This document shows positions 29,047 through 38,919 of a stretch of 64,000 nucleotides of DNA, in pieces (the first letter of the stretch is position 1; each line of letters begins with the position of its first letter). The notes below the pieces were generated by a model. That model ran no database searches. It was not told where the DNA came from and worked only from the letters and a program-made list of their open reading frames with translations. The position numbers and the translations under genes are program-made. This DNA is from an uncultured Psychroflexus sp. (GTDB taxonomy: Bacteria > Bacteroidota > Bacteroidia > Flavobacteriales > Flavobacteriaceae), in NCBI GenBank assembly GCA_913062845.1, contig CAJXVZ010000001.1, positions 92,645 to 156,644 of the forward strand. Reading direction: 5' to 3'.

Positions 29047-30390
29047 ATGAGAACTCAAAAACTTGGTGAATTTATTGAAAAGTGGCACGTCAAAAAAGAT
29101 GAATGGGAAGGTTCAAAAAAATTAGAAGTTTTAGGAGTTTCTAATGTTGATGGGATTACAATGACTTCACATAAAAAGTCTAAAGACCTTTCTAAATATT
29201 TAGTTATAGAACCAAACTGTTTTGCTTACAATCCTTATCGTATAAATGTTGGCTCAATTGGCTTAACACCTAAAAAAATCTATGGTTTGGTTAGTCCTGC
29301 CTATACTGTTTTTAAAGTAAAAGAGAATAAACTAATCCCTGAACTTCTGTTAGATTTTCTAAAGTCGTTTGATGGCTTACAACAAATAAATAAATATGCG
29401 AGAGGTACTGTAAGAAAAGCACTAAGGTATGATGATTTGTGCGAGATTAAAGTCAACTTTCCAAATTACGAAGAGCAAAAAATAATCTACAATAAAAAAT
29501 TATTGACGGAAAAGAAACAAAAAGAGCTATCTAAAGAAATCCAAACCCAAAAACAACTCATTTCTCAACTCAAACAAGCCGTTTTACAAGATGCCATACA
29601 AGGAAAACTCACCCAAGAATGGCGAGCACAAAATCCAAATACAGAACCTGCAAGCGAATTATTAAAACGCATAAAAGCTGAAAAAGACCAGTTAATCAAA
29701 GATAAGAAAATTAGAAAGGAAAAAGCTTTACCACCAATCACCAAAGAGGAAATTCCTTTTGACATCCCTAAAAGTTGGAGTTGGTGTAGATTGGGAGAAA
29801 TCACTCACACTATTACAAAAGGCTCTTCACCAAAATGGCAAGGTGTTCAATATGTCGAAGAAGGCGTATTGTTTATAACAAGTGAAAATGTTGGAACAAA
29901 CGAAATATTATTAAAGAAAAAGAAGTTTGTTCAAGAAAAATTCAATGAAATAGAACCTCGCTCAATTCTTAAAAAAGGGGATATACTGACAAATATCGTA
30001 GGAGCTTCTATTGGTAGAACAGCTATTTGGGATAAAGACGAAATAGCGAATATAAATCAAGCTGTTTGTTTAGTTCGTTTCCCAGAAGAATACTTCAACA
30101 AAGAATTACTCGTAAATACGTTGAATTCTGATTTTGGAATTAAACTTATGATGGATGGTCAATTTGATACAGGTAGAGGTAACTTAAGTTTAGGTGCAGT
30201 ATCTAAATTTAAAATTCCGTTTCCACCAAAAGAAGAACAAAAAGCAATAGTAGAAAAAGTAGAAACTTTAATGCTAAAATGCAATGTCTTGGAGCAAGAA
30301 ATAACTCAAAGTGAGCAACACGCCAATATGCTAATGCAAGCGGTTTTAAAAGAAGCATTTGACTGTAAAAAGGAACTGTATGCTGAATAA
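29047..30390 (+). CDS. hsdS: Type I specificity subunit S
   Basis: 447 residues. Two target-recognition domains: residues about 1-145 and about 225-420, each followed by a helical spacer (SKEIQTQKQLISQLKQAVLQDAIQG; later EQHANMLMQAVLKEAF). The repeated helices are the conserved regions that set domain spacing. DNA target sequence cannot be predicted. The 3' end overlaps the start of the ATPase gene by 11 bases, so that gene belongs to the same transcript. Confidence 0.94.
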   Translation: MRTQKLGEFIEKWHVKKDEWEGSKKLEVLGVSNVDGITMTSHKKSKDLSKYLVIEPNCFAYNPYRINVGSIGLTPKKIYGLVSPAYTVFKVKENKLIPELLLDFLKSFDGLQQINKYARGTVRKALRYDDLCEIKVNFPNYEEQKIIYNKKLLTEKKQKELSKEIQTQKQLISQLKQAVLQDAIQGKLTQEWRAQNPNTEPASELLKRIKAEKDQLIKDKKIRKEKALPPITKEEIPFDIPKSWSWCRLGEITHTITKGSSPKWQGVQYVEEGVLFITSENVGTNEILLKKKKFVQEKFNEIEPRSILKKGDILTNIVGASIGRTAIWDKDEIANINQAVCLVRFPEEYFNKELLVNTLNSDFGIKLMMDGQFDTGRGNLSLGAVSKFKIPFPPKEEQKAIVEKVETLMLKCNVLEQEITQSEQHANMLMQAVLKEAFDCKKELYAE

Positions 30391-31699
30391 AATAAAACTA
30401 CATAAAACAGCATGCTACAATGAAGTTGTAGAATTTGAGCCAAAAGAAATTAACTACTTTTTTGGCAGCAATGGTGTTGGCAAATCTTCACTGGGAAAGG
30501 TTATTTCAAATATATCTTCTTATCCTTCATGCGAGATAAATTGGGCTTCCTCACCTGTAGATATAAAAATTTACAATAAACAATTTGTTAAGGATAGCTT
30601 TTCTCAAAGCAACCAAATAAAAGGGATTTTTACACTGGGAAAAGATTTAACCGATACCCAAAACTTTATAGAAGAAACCAACAAAAAAATTGGAGAATTA
30701 AACACCAAAATTGAAGGTTTAGTAAAATCACAAACTCAACACGAAAAAAAACTTTCAGCCAAGGTATCCGAAATGCAAGAAAAGGCTTGGTCTTTAAAAA
30801 GAAAGTATGAGGATGTTTTTAAACCTGCTTTTATTAGTTTTATGGGTAGTGGAGAAAGTTTTTTCAATAAGTGTTTAGCTGAACAATCAAATTCCTCCAA
30901 TCTACTAACAGAAGGAGAAATTAAAGAAAAATGCAATCGTGTTTTTAATGATGACTTAAAAGCATTTGACCAAATTCCTGATTTTACTTTTGCAGAACTC
31001 GAAACCAAAGAGTACTCGGATATTTTAAAGACAAAAATAATTGGGAAAGAAGATATCGAAATTGCAAAACTCATTCAAAAACTCGATAACAGTGATTGGG
31101 TAAAAGATGGAGTTGATTATTTGCAAGTAACAGTAGATTCCTGTCCATTTTGCCAGCAATCAATAAGCTCTGAATTAAGAAAAGAAGTAGAATCTTTTTT
31201 TGATGAAACCTATGAAAACCAAAAAATTGAGCTTAATGATTTTATAGAGAGCTATAAAACTTATGTGGGAGGATTGATTAGCGAACTAGAATTGCTCAGT
31301 AATCGGACAATTGCCATTATTGATTTCCAAGAATTAAATGACAAAATAGATTTATTAAAGGAGCAATACAAAAACAATATTGCAACTCTTGAAGCAAAAC
31401 AAAAAACACCGAGTGTTCCAACTAGTATTGATAGCTTAAAAGAAATACTCTCAGAAATTTCTACTCTTGTAACTGGCTACAAAGCCAAAGTTGAGGAAAA
31501 CAACAAAACTGTTTTAAACATTAAATCAGAAAAAAACACCCTAAAATCAGCAATTTGGAGATTTATTGTAAATGAACTTGACATTGACTTAACGGCATAC
31601 AATTCTACGAAACAAGCTGTAGACAAAGCTATTACTAGCATTACCGCATCGATTAAAGCCAAAAAAGAAGAAAAAGGAAAACTAGAAAAAAGCGGTTAA
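30380..31699 (+). pseudogene. RloC/PrrC-like AAA ATPase, N-terminal fragment before a frameshift
   Basis: Start at the ATG at 30380 (MLNKIKLHK); the track start 30359 is a TTG inside hsdS. It carries an ATP-binding loop GSNGVGKSS (29-37), a long coiled-coil (about 95-430) and, near its centre, CPFC at 255-258, which resembles the zinc-hook cysteines reported for RloC. It stops at 31699, but the following frame continues the same protein: the two frames overlap only between 31686 and 31696, exactly where an A6 run (31686-31691) lies. A one-base indel (loss of one A or gain of two) would restore one ORF of about 730 codons. Sequencing error, real inactivation or slippage cannot be told apart. 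Confidence 0.75.
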
Positions 31700-31757
31700 G
31701 GAAAAGGAAGCAGATGTTACCAGTGTAAAACCAACCGTAAATGAAATAAACAAAATT

Positions 31758-32576
31758 TTGGCACTGTTTGGCTTTACCAATTTCAGCCTTGCGGAAGCTG
31801 AGAAAAAAGGATTTTATAAAGTCATTCGTGAAGATGGAACGGAAGTTCAAGAAACATTAAGTGAAGGTGAATCAACTTTTTTGACCTTTCTTTATTTCTA
31901 TCACATGCTAAGAGGTAGCACTTCGGACACAGGGATTGGAAAAGATAAGGTTGTAATTATTGATGACCCTATTTCGAGCTTAGATAGCAATGTGATATTC
32001 ATTGTTAGCAATCTAACTAAGGAATTAATACGTGATGTTAAGAACAAGACCAATGGGATAAAACAAATATTCATTCTTTCTCATAATGTTTACTTTTTCA
32101 AGGAAGTTACTTTCAAAGGAAACGGTAACAACAAATGGAAAGAGGAAGCCTATTGGATAATCAGAAAACTTGACAACAACTCTTTTATCAAAGAGCATGA
32201 TAAAAACCCAGTAAAAACAACTTATGAATTATTGTGGCGTGAATTAGACGACATTGAGAAAATCAATACTGCCACAATTTTTAATACACTAAGAAGAATT
32301 CTTGAATATTATTTCAACATTCTCGGAGGCCTTGACTATGAAAAAGCTCTAAGCAAATTTGAGGGAGAAGAGCAAATAATATTTAAGTCCTTGATTTCCT
32401 GGATAAATGACGGCTCACATTTTATAAATGATGATTTAGTTGTTGATGCAGAACCAGAGAATGTATCTAAGTATTTAAAAGTTTTCAGACTGATATTTGA
32501 AAGATTAGGTCATCAAAGTCATTATAACATGATGACCAATGACAAAATTGAAATCAAAGTAAATGCCAACGCTTAG
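31758..32576 (+). pseudogene. RloC/PrrC-like AAA ATPase, C-terminal fragment after the frameshift
   Basis: The listed start is a TTG; the frame itself opens at 31686 and is the direct continuation of the preceding fragment. It has the ABC signature LSEGE (about 34-38), Walker B VVIIDDPISSLD, and the H-loop ILSHN. The C-terminal part has LRRILEYYF and, 38 residues after that glutamate, NDGSH; the order R-x3-E ... H matches the Arg-Glu-His catalytic triad reported for PrrC-type anticodon nucleases. Linked to hsdS, this suggests a tRNA-cleaving defence that acts if restriction is blocked. Stop codon lies in the GCCAACGCTTA repeat. Confidence 0.7.
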
Positions 32577-32632
32577 CAACCATACACATTGGCAAGCCGC
32601 CACATCCAGCCACTACCCGCCAACATTCATCA
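32566..32632. repeat. Right border repeat of the restriction-modification cassette
   Basis: GCCAACGCTTA (32566-32576) is the same 11-mer as at 25176-25186. It is followed by CACATTGGCAAGCCG-type sequence resembling the left edge (CACATTTGG) and by another CCGCCAAC (about 32625). The native TonB receptor gene begins its 3' end at 32613. Confidence 0.5.
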
Positions 32633-34664
32633 ACACCCTAAAGTAAAATTGTCTCGGCATACCCGGATAGTAAAATCTGGCTGGCCTGCCTCCAAATCCT
32701 ACTGCATTTGGCAAAACACTGGCCGGATAGTTGATGTCAAAAATATTATTTACCCCAAATGTCAATTGGCTATTGGTGTCAAATACATTTATAAAATGGT
32801 TCAGTTGAAGGTTCAATAACTCATAGGCCTCAGTGAAATCCGAATTGGCATCGTCCAAAGGCATGGCACCGAACCATTCCGTATTGATCAATAAAGACCA
32901 TTTGTCTCTGTAAAAAAGATCAATATTAAAGTGTGCATCATAATCAGGAATGGCTGGAATGGCGTTGCCTGTATAATCTGTTCCGGCATCTACAAAATCG
33001 GTGAATTCAAATTGATTCAGGGCTAAATTGGCATTCAAATCAAATCGGAATTCTTCTGAGATCTTTCTGCCATAACCCAACATAACTTCAACACCCAAAT
33101 GCCTGGTGGCTCCGGCATTTATGCCTACAAACCTGTCCTCCTCTACTCTTCTCGCTACAATAAGGTCTTCAACATTCATCTGAAAGATGTTGAATTGAAG
33201 GTTGAGACCAGAATCTGCTGGCCTGTAGATCACGCCCAATTCATAATTCTGACCAAAAGAAGTGTTCAAATCAGGATTGAAAAAACCATCCTCATCCAGG
33301 CTTTCATCTATGCCGGGCACGGCGATTCCAATACTGTAGTTGGCAAAAACATCCAGGCTTTCACTAAAATTGTAATGTATGTTCAGATCCGGTAACAGCC
33401 TTGGAACATATGACAAGTTACCACTTTGGTCTAAACCGTCTTCAGTAAAAAGATCTGTGGTGTTGTATTCCGCGAAATTAAGATTCAATCCCAGGGCCAG
33501 ATTTACTTTTGGCAGCATCCTGTAGTTTGCCTCTGCAAAAGCGAACAGTCTTAGCCGGTCTTGTTCAAAGGCATTCACCAAATCACCCTGAATGCTTTCC
33601 CTCTCAGGGGTATTTTGGTATAGATTATTATAATTTGAAGCCGAATAGTCATCAACCTGAACCTCAAAGCCTGTATTCAAATTCAACGGCTTATCATTCA
33701 AAAAAGTTTTATAATCCAATTGAGTTCTCAAACCGTAACCTGTCTCCTTTTCATCCAGAATATCAAAAGGTCTTGGTTCAAAACCATCTCTGTGACTGAA
33801 AAATAATGAAGTGCGCCAATTAAAACCATTCCCGAATTCATACTCAAAGGTCGATGCCAAAAATATTTTTTCATAGGATTCAAATCCCGCTGAGGCAAAC
33901 CAGTTTTGCGCCGCACTTTCAGGATTGTTTAGAAAATCATCTTCTGAAAGAGAGCTGGGTATAAAAGCCTTAAGTCTGGTAGCCAAAACCATATTTTTCA
34001 ATGTCAAACCTTCATTTAGAGCCGTTTGTGAAAACAGACTGAGGTTTTGCCTTTCATACTCCATATTGTCTCTGAACTCATTGGATTGGATATGGTTGGC
34101 GTAGGCCTGAATATTCGTTTTCCCTAATTTCTGATGCGTTCCAAAATTAAGCTGAAACCTGTCAAAACTTCCTCCGGATGCACCCAACATCACCTTTTCA
34201 TCCTTAGCTTCGTTGGGCTGGAGAATCATGTGACCGCCGAGATTTGCGCCGTATTGACTAGATTTGGGACCTTTAATGATGTTGATATGCCCAATAGCAT
34301 TCAAATCCACATCATCCAGAACTGAGACGCCATTGGCATTGGTCAACGGCACATTTCCAAAATACAATTTGAGCCTGTTGGTAGAAAATTGTGATCTTGC
34401 CCCGATACCTCTGATAGTGATCCGATTGGTATTGAGCGCACCCTGTTGCATTACTACGCCCGGAATTCTGTTGAGCACGGGTGTTAAGATTATACCATCA
34501 TTAGACTGTATGCTCTTACTGCCTAATGAATCAACTCTGAAGGTCTTCAGGTCTGTTTTATCAGCCTTAAGGTTTACAGCATCAAGTTTATTGAAATCTT
34601 GTGCGCAGATAATTTGTGTTAGGAATAAAGATAAAAATGTAAATGCGTAAAAATATAATTTCAA
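32613..34664 (-). CDS. TonB-dependent outer-membrane receptor
   Basis: 683 residues. Signal peptide ends near TQIICAQ. Plug domain (about 35-145) includes LNRIPGVVMQQG, ITIRGIGARSQF and INIIKGPKSSQYG. The barrel follows and ends in YFRVLMNVGG, so the last residue is not the usual phenylalanine. It lacks the CarbopepD-like N-terminal domain of SusC proteins, so it looks like an iron-complex or cofactor receptor. The substrate is unknown. Its 3' end borders the RM cassette by 36 bases. Confidence 0.9.
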   Translation of the reverse strand: MKLYFYAFTFLSLFLTQIICAQDFNKLDAVNLKADKTDLKTFRVDSLGSKSIQSNDGIILTPVLNRIPGVVMQQGALNTNRITIRGIGARSQFSTNRLKLYFGNVPLTNANGVSVLDDVDLNAIGHINIIKGPKSSQYGANLGGHMILQPNEAKDEKVMLGASGGSFDRFQLNFGTHQKLGKTNIQAYANHIQSNEFRDNMEYERQNLSLFSQTALNEGLTLKNMVLATRLKAFIPSSLSEDDFLNNPESAAQNWFASAGFESYEKIFLASTFEYEFGNGFNWRTSLFFSHRDGFEPRPFDILDEKETGYGLRTQLDYKTFLNDKPLNLNTGFEVQVDDYSASNYNNLYQNTPERESIQGDLVNAFEQDRLRLFAFAEANYRMLPKVNLALGLNLNFAEYNTTDLFTEDGLDQSGNLSYVPRLLPDLNIHYNFSESLDVFANYSIGIAVPGIDESLDEDGFFNPDLNTSFGQNYELGVIYRPADSGLNLQFNIFQMNVEDLIVARRVEEDRFVGINAGATRHLGVEVMLGYGRKISEEFRFDLNANLALNQFEFTDFVDAGTDYTGNAIPAIPDYDAHFNIDLFYRDKWSLLINTEWFGAMPLDDANSDFTEAYELLNLQLNHFINVFDTNSQLTFGVNNIFDINYPASVLPNAVGFGGRPARFYYPGMPRQFYFRVLMNVGG

Positions 34665-34680
34665 ATTAATGTATTTTACG

Positions 34681-34688
34681 CAAATCTA
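34681..34688 (-). promoter_or_regulatory. Candidate -7 box of the TonB receptor gene
   Basis: TAGATTTG on the minus strand, 16 bases before the receptor start, in the 37-base gap shared with the M14 gene. A TTG lies about 24 bases further upstream. Confidence 0.3.
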
Positions 34689-34701
34689 AATATTTCCAAT
34701 T

Positions 34702-36435
34702 ATGGCATTTAGCAAAGTCGCTTTTTTAATGATAATCTTAGCATTTCTGATCTTTTCCTGTACTGAAGAAAGCCCGAAAGATTTTGATAACAAAATAGGT
34801 TTTGAAATTTCTGATGCTGAGCAAACGGCTACCTATCATGAAATGATTTCCTTTTACAAAGCTGCAGCTAAACATTCTGACAAAGTGGACATAACTGAAA
34901 TGGGCGAAACTGATTCTGGTCTTCCTTTACACCTCATAACTTTCAACAGTAGAAACACCTCAGAAAATCCACTTCATGTATTGATAAACAATGGCATTCA
35001 CCCTGGTGAACCTGATGGTATCGATGCCAGTATGCTATTGCTCAGAGATTTGATAAATGGTATTCACAACCTACCTGAAAATGTGGTTCTACATATTATT
35101 CCGGCTTATAATCTTGGTGGTATGCTCAATAGGAACAGTACAACAAGAGCCAATCAAAACGGACCGGAATCTTATGGTTTTAGAGGTAATGCCAAAAACT
35201 ACGACCTCAACCGGGATTTCATAAAAATGGACACTAAAAACATGGCAGCTTTCGCGGAAATTTATCATCAGATCGATCCTGACGTGTATGTAGAAACACA
35301 CGTATCCAATGGTGCTGATTATCAATATACTTTAACGCATCTCATTACCCAACATAACAAACTGGGATATGATTTGGGTGATTTCACAGAGAACACTTTC
35401 AGACCTGAACTGGAAAAAAATATTCGTGACAAAGAATTGATGATTACGCCTTATGTGAATGTATTTGGGAGAACACCTGATTCAGGTTTTAATCAGTTTT
35501 TTGATTCGGCACGCTATTCCACAGGATACACCGCTCTTTGGAATACTCTGGGTCTCATGATTGAAACCCACATGCTCAAGCCATATCAGCAAAGGGTTAT
35601 ACAGACTAAATCCATGCTAGAAAGCATAATAGACATTGCCGGAAAACATCAGGGCCAAATTCAAAAGTTCAGAGCAAAAAATGCAAAGGATTTTAGCCAT
35701 GATGAATATTATAGATTCAATTATGTTCTCGACTCGACCGCATACGAGATCTTAAATTTCAAAGGATATACGTCAGCATACATTAAGAGTGAAGTTACAG
35801 AACTGCCAAGACTCAAATATTATAATGATCAACCCCAATCCTTTCCTGTGAAATACTTTAACCAATACAAAGCTAAGGATTCAATAAAAATACCTGATTA
35901 CTACATCATTCCCGGTGCATGGGATAATGTCTTGAAAAGGCTAAAGTTAAATGCTGTTGAATTTTTAGAAATTGAAAAAGACACCTTTATCAATGTAGAT
36001 ACATATTACATTGAAAAATATGATACTTATACTTCCGCCTATGAAGGTCATTATCCACATTACAATACTCTGGCAGAAAGCAAAAACAATACTTTAAATT
36101 TCAAAAAAGGTGATATTATAGTTCCTGTACGTCAAAAATCTATGAGATACATTATTGAAACCCTTGAGCCTGAGATGAAAGACTCATTTTTTAACTGGAA
36201 TTTTTTTGACAGCATTTTACAACAAAAAGAAGGCTTTTCGGCTTACGTTTTTGAAAATTATGCAAAAGATTTTCTAGAAGAAAATCCGGAAATCTACAAA
36301 GAGTTTCAGCTTAAGAGAGAGACAGATGACAATTTCAGAACAAACGCCTATCAACAATTGAACTGGATCTATGAAAAAAGTCCACTTTATGAAAATTCAC
36401 ATTTAAGATACCCGGTCTTTAGGGTGTTTGATTAG
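34702..36435 (+). CDS. M14 family zinc carboxypeptidase lipoprotein
   Basis: 577 residues. Lipoprotein signal with FLIFSC (C20). Zinc ligands are seen as INNGIHPGEPDG (HxxE, about 95) and ETHVSNG (H near 198); arginine-bearing NYDLNRDF is typical of M14. The second half (about 330-577) has no recognised domain. Expected to remove C-terminal residues from peptides at the cell surface. Divergent from the TonB receptor, convergent with a Nudix gene that it overlaps by 33 bases. Confidence 0.88.
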   Translation: MAFSKVAFLMIILAFLIFSCTEESPKDFDNKIGFEISDAEQTATYHEMISFYKAAAKHSDKVDITEMGETDSGLPLHLITFNSRNTSENPLHVLINNGIHPGEPDGIDASMLLLRDLINGIHNLPENVVLHIIPAYNLGGMLNRNSTTRANQNGPESYGFRGNAKNYDLNRDFIKMDTKNMAAFAEIYHQIDPDVYVETHVSNGADYQYTLTHLITQHNKLGYDLGDFTENTFRPELEKNIRDKELMITPYVNVFGRTPDSGFNQFFDSARYSTGYTALWNTLGLMIETHMLKPYQQRVIQTKSMLESIIDIAGKHQGQIQKFRAKNAKDFSHDEYYRFNYVLDSTAYEILNFKGYTSAYIKSEVTELPRLKYYNDQPQSFPVKYFNQYKAKDSIKIPDYYIIPGAWDNVLKRLKLNAVEFLEIEKDTFINVDTYYIEKYDTYTSAYEGHYPHYNTLAESKNNTLNFKKGDIIVPVRQKSMRYIIETLEPEMKDSFFNWNFFDSILQQKEGFSAYVFENYAKDFLEENPEIYKEFQLKRETDDNFRTNAYQQLNWIYEKSPLYENSHLRYPVFRVFD

Positions 36436-37026
36436 GTATTCCGGCGGAAAGAGCAATTTTATGTTTTCATAGGATTTATGCACGGCTGACTGTGATTTCT
36501 GAAAATTTTTCCACTTCACTTTTTTAATGTCTTCTTCAATCTGAGGTACCAATTCTCCATCAAAAGTAGTATACATCTCATACCAATAGGTCTCTTTCAG
36601 CTTGTATTTCCCGTTTCTCTTAAGGATATGATAGGTTTTATCTATGAACCGGACTATTTCAAGATCCCTCACGCCGGTTTCTTCTTCAACCTCTCTTATG
36701 GCTCCTTCTTCAAGACTTTCGCCTTTATCGACCTTACCTTTGGGCAAATCCCATCTTCCTTTTCTGTGGATAAATAAAATCTCTTTTTTATCGTTAAAAA
36801 CAAGACCTCCGGCTGCAATTATTACTTTTAATTTCTTTTTTAGATGGTGAAGCAGCTTTTCTTCTTTTTTGTGATAAAGATTGACATATTGGATTTTTTT
36901 ATCTAAAATATCTTTGATAAGTTGTTTGATATCAACTGTTTTGATGGGATAAGACGTATAATTGGCACCAATTTTCTTTTGTGTTGAGAGAATTATCGGC
37001 ACATCATTAAGAAAAACTTTATACAT
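36403..37026 (-). CDS. Nudix hydrolase, flavobacterial pyrE-linked type
   Basis: Start taken at the ATG at 37024-37026 (MYKVFLNDVPIIL); the track start 37110 lies inside the divergent pyrE. 207 residues. The Nudix box, GKVDKGESLEEGAIREVEEE followed by TGV, is preceded by RWDLPKG. The N-terminal 65 residues are a separate region (DVPIILSTQ) seen next to pyrE in flavobacteria. The nucleotide substrate is unknown. Divergent from pyrE with only 8 bases between starts. Confidence 0.82.
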   Translation of the reverse strand: MYKVFLNDVPIILSTQKKIGANYTSYPIKTVDIKQLIKDILDKKIQYVNLYHKKEEKLLHHLKKKLKVIIAAGGLVFNDKKEILFIHRKGRWDLPKGKVDKGESLEEGAIREVEEETGVRDLEIVRFIDKTYHILKRNGKYKLKETYWYEMYTTFDGELVPQIEEDIKKVKWKNFQKSQSAVHKSYENIKLLFPPEYLIKHPKDRVS

Positions 37027-37034
37027 TTGTAGCC

Positions 37035-37691
37035 ATGATTTTAAATGATTCAATAGCACAGGAAACTGCAGAGCTTCTTTTACAAATAAACGCAATAAAA
37101 TTGAAACCACAAGAGCCTTTTACATGGTCCAGTGGCATAAAATCTCCAATATATTGTGACAACAGAATAGTGCTGTCATATCCGCCGATCAGAAATTATC
37201 TGAAAGATCAAATGGCAAAACAGGTAGAACAGCTTTACGGTAAACCTGACGTCATTGCAGGTGTTGCCACAGGAGCCATTGGTATTGGTGCACTCGTTGC
37301 AGATGTTTTGGGATTGCCGTTTATATACGTTAGGCCAAAGCCTAAGTCTCATGGACGCCAGAATCAAATTGAAGGTCAACTGGAAAGCAATCAAAATGTT
37401 GTTGTTATAGAAGATCTGATCAGTACAGGTGGAAGCAGCTTAAATGCTGTAGAAGCGCTAAAATCTCAAGCCCAGGCAAAAGTAAAAGGACTTATTGCTA
37501 TTTTTTCTTATGGTTTTAAAAAAGCGCAAAAAGCTTTTGAATCCTCTGAAGTTGAATACCATACCCTGAGCAATTATGAGGTCTTGATCGATAAGGCTTT
37601 TGACACCGGATATCTCAATAAAGAAGAACTCGGCATATTAAAAAAATGGCGATTAGACCCTGAAAACTGGGATTACACGAACAAGAAATAA
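37035..37691 (+). CDS. pyrE: Orotate phosphoribosyltransferase
   Basis: Adds ribose phosphate from PRPP to orotate in pyrimidine synthesis. 218 residues. PRPP loop NVVVIEDLISTGGSSLNAVE is present and FTWSSGIKSPIYCDNR is the substrate-binding segment. A TACATTTG box (37022-37029) lies 6 bases before the ATG, so the mRNA may be nearly leaderless or the box is chance. Followed by an SRPBCC gene 8 bases later. pyrB and pyrR are 11 kb away. Confidence 0.95.
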   Translation: MILNDSIAQETAELLLQINAIKLKPQEPFTWSSGIKSPIYCDNRIVLSYPPIRNYLKDQMAKQVEQLYGKPDVIAGVATGAIGIGALVADVLGLPFIYVRPKPKSHGRQNQIEGQLESNQNVVVIEDLISTGGSSLNAVEALKSQAQAKVKGLIAIFSYGFKKAQKAFESSEVEYHTLSNYEVLIDKAFDTGYLNKEELGILKKWRLDPENWDYTNKK

Positions 37692-37699
37692 ATAAACCA

Positions 37700-38098
37700 A
37701 TGAATTTAGAAACACCTAAAGTTACCATTAATAAGTCTCAAAAAGAACTTTTCACCTACCTGGCCAAGGCAGATAATTATGTAAATATTATGCCTGACGG
37801 TATTGAAAAGTTTGAAGTTTTGACAGATAAAAGTTTTTTATTCCAGTTGAAAGGAATGCCGGTCATCCAACTGGCTTTTGCTGAAAAGCAAGAGTTTGGA
37901 AAAATAGTTCTGGAAGCAGATGGTGGAAAATTTCCTTTCAGCCTGACGGCTCACTTTGAGCCGGTTGGAGAAGAAAAGACTGATTTTCAATTAAAGTTCG
38001 ACGGTGAATTTAATGCGATGATGGCTATGATGATTAAATCGCCTATCAATAAATTTATCAACGCTTTATCCGAAAACTTCAAAAAAATAAATGATTGA
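37700..38098 (+). CDS. SRPBCC-family lipid-binding-like protein
   Basis: 132 residues with the START/Bet v1-like SRPBCC fold: N-terminal helix-strand (NLETPKVTINKSQKELFTYL), a beta-sheet (EKTDFQLKFDGEF) and a C-terminal helix (SPINKFINALSENFKK). These bind hydrophobic ligands; the ligand is unknown. It is 8 bases after pyrE and ends 1 base before the convergent birA. Confidence 0.82.
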   Translation: MNLETPKVTINKSQKELFTYLAKADNYVNIMPDGIEKFEVLTDKSFLFQLKGMPVIQLAFAEKQEFGKIVLEADGGKFPFSLTAHFEPVGEEKTDFQLKFDGEFNAMMAMMIKSPINKFINALSENFKKIND

Positions 38099-38824
38099 TC
38101 AAATGACCTGCCTGATTTCCTTATGTTGAAATTTACCGGTTTTTCCATCAATAAAATCTACGTTTAGTCTGCCGCTGCAATCTACATCTTTAATAAGGCC
38201 TTTTACAAGAGAATCATTGATGAGAAAATCAGACTTGGTATTGAATTTATACAATCTGGCTTTATATTGATCCAAAACAACTTCCGGATTTAAGTCATGG
38301 ATATGCTTAGGTAAATCATTGAATTCATCGATCAAATCCTTTAAGAGCTGATCTCTGTCAACATCTTTATCTAAAATATTTTTTAAAGATGAAGCATGGT
38401 TCAGATTATCAAAATGTTGTTGGTTAACGTTCAGACCTATACCAATATATGAAGTTTTGATAATACTGCCACTTATTGCATTTTCAATTAAAATTCCGCA
38501 TATTTTTTTTTGGTCTGCCAAAATGTCGTTTGGCCATTTCAAAAATAAAGACTCAACATGATAAGATTTTAAGACTTTATGAATTCCCAAACAGATAAGA
38601 GCATTCAGAACAAACTGATGTTTAATCTGTAGTTGTAAATTGTTGTAAACTATTGTAAACGTGAGATTTTTAGACCTCTCGCTTTCCCATTTACTGGATT
38701 TTTGTCCTCTTCCACTAGTCTGATATTCTGCAGAAACACAGAAGTTTTGAAAATTATCACTTCTGTTTATTTCTTTAGCTAATGAATTAGTTGAGTTTGT
38801 GGCATCAACTTTGACTATTTTCAT
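38099..38824 (-). CDS. birA: Biotin-[acetyl-CoA carboxylase] ligase
   Basis: Joins biotin to the carboxyl carrier protein. I choose the ATG at 38822-38824 (MKIVKVDATNSTNSL), 241 residues, over the track start (38854) because it begins the catalytic domain directly; TSGRGQKSSKWES is the biotinyl-AMP loop GRGRxxRxW-like motif. There is no N-terminal DNA-binding domain, so it is not a BirA repressor. LFLKWPNDI is also conserved. Confidence 0.92.
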   Translation of the reverse strand: MKIVKVDATNSTNSLAKEINRSDNFQNFCVSAEYQTSGRGQKSSKWESERSKNLTFTIVYNNLQLQIKHQFVLNALICLGIHKVLKSYHVESLFLKWPNDILADQKKICGILIENAISGSIIKTSYIGIGLNVNQQHFDNLNHASSLKNILDKDVDRDQLLKDLIDEFNDLPKHIHDLNPEVVLDQYKARLYKFNTKSDFLINDSLVKGLIKDVDCSGRLNVDFIDGKTGKFQHKEIRQVI

Positions 38825-38919
38825 AAGACGACTTGTTTTAGCAAATTTAGTCAACTTTAAGCAATCATTATCATTGAATAATCTTTTGTTAAGTGAAGAC
38901 TATAATTACTAAAAAAAGT

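Noticed and set aside
30359-30379. TTG start of the anticodon-nuclease-like gene
   Set aside because: The added seven residues lie inside hsdS and match nothing; the ATG at 30380 begins the ATPase domain.
31686-31699. Programmed -1 frameshift at the A6 run
   Set aside because: The run does not sit in the phase of a -1 slippery heptamer; the needed shift is +1 (or -2), so a programmed -1 event does not explain it.
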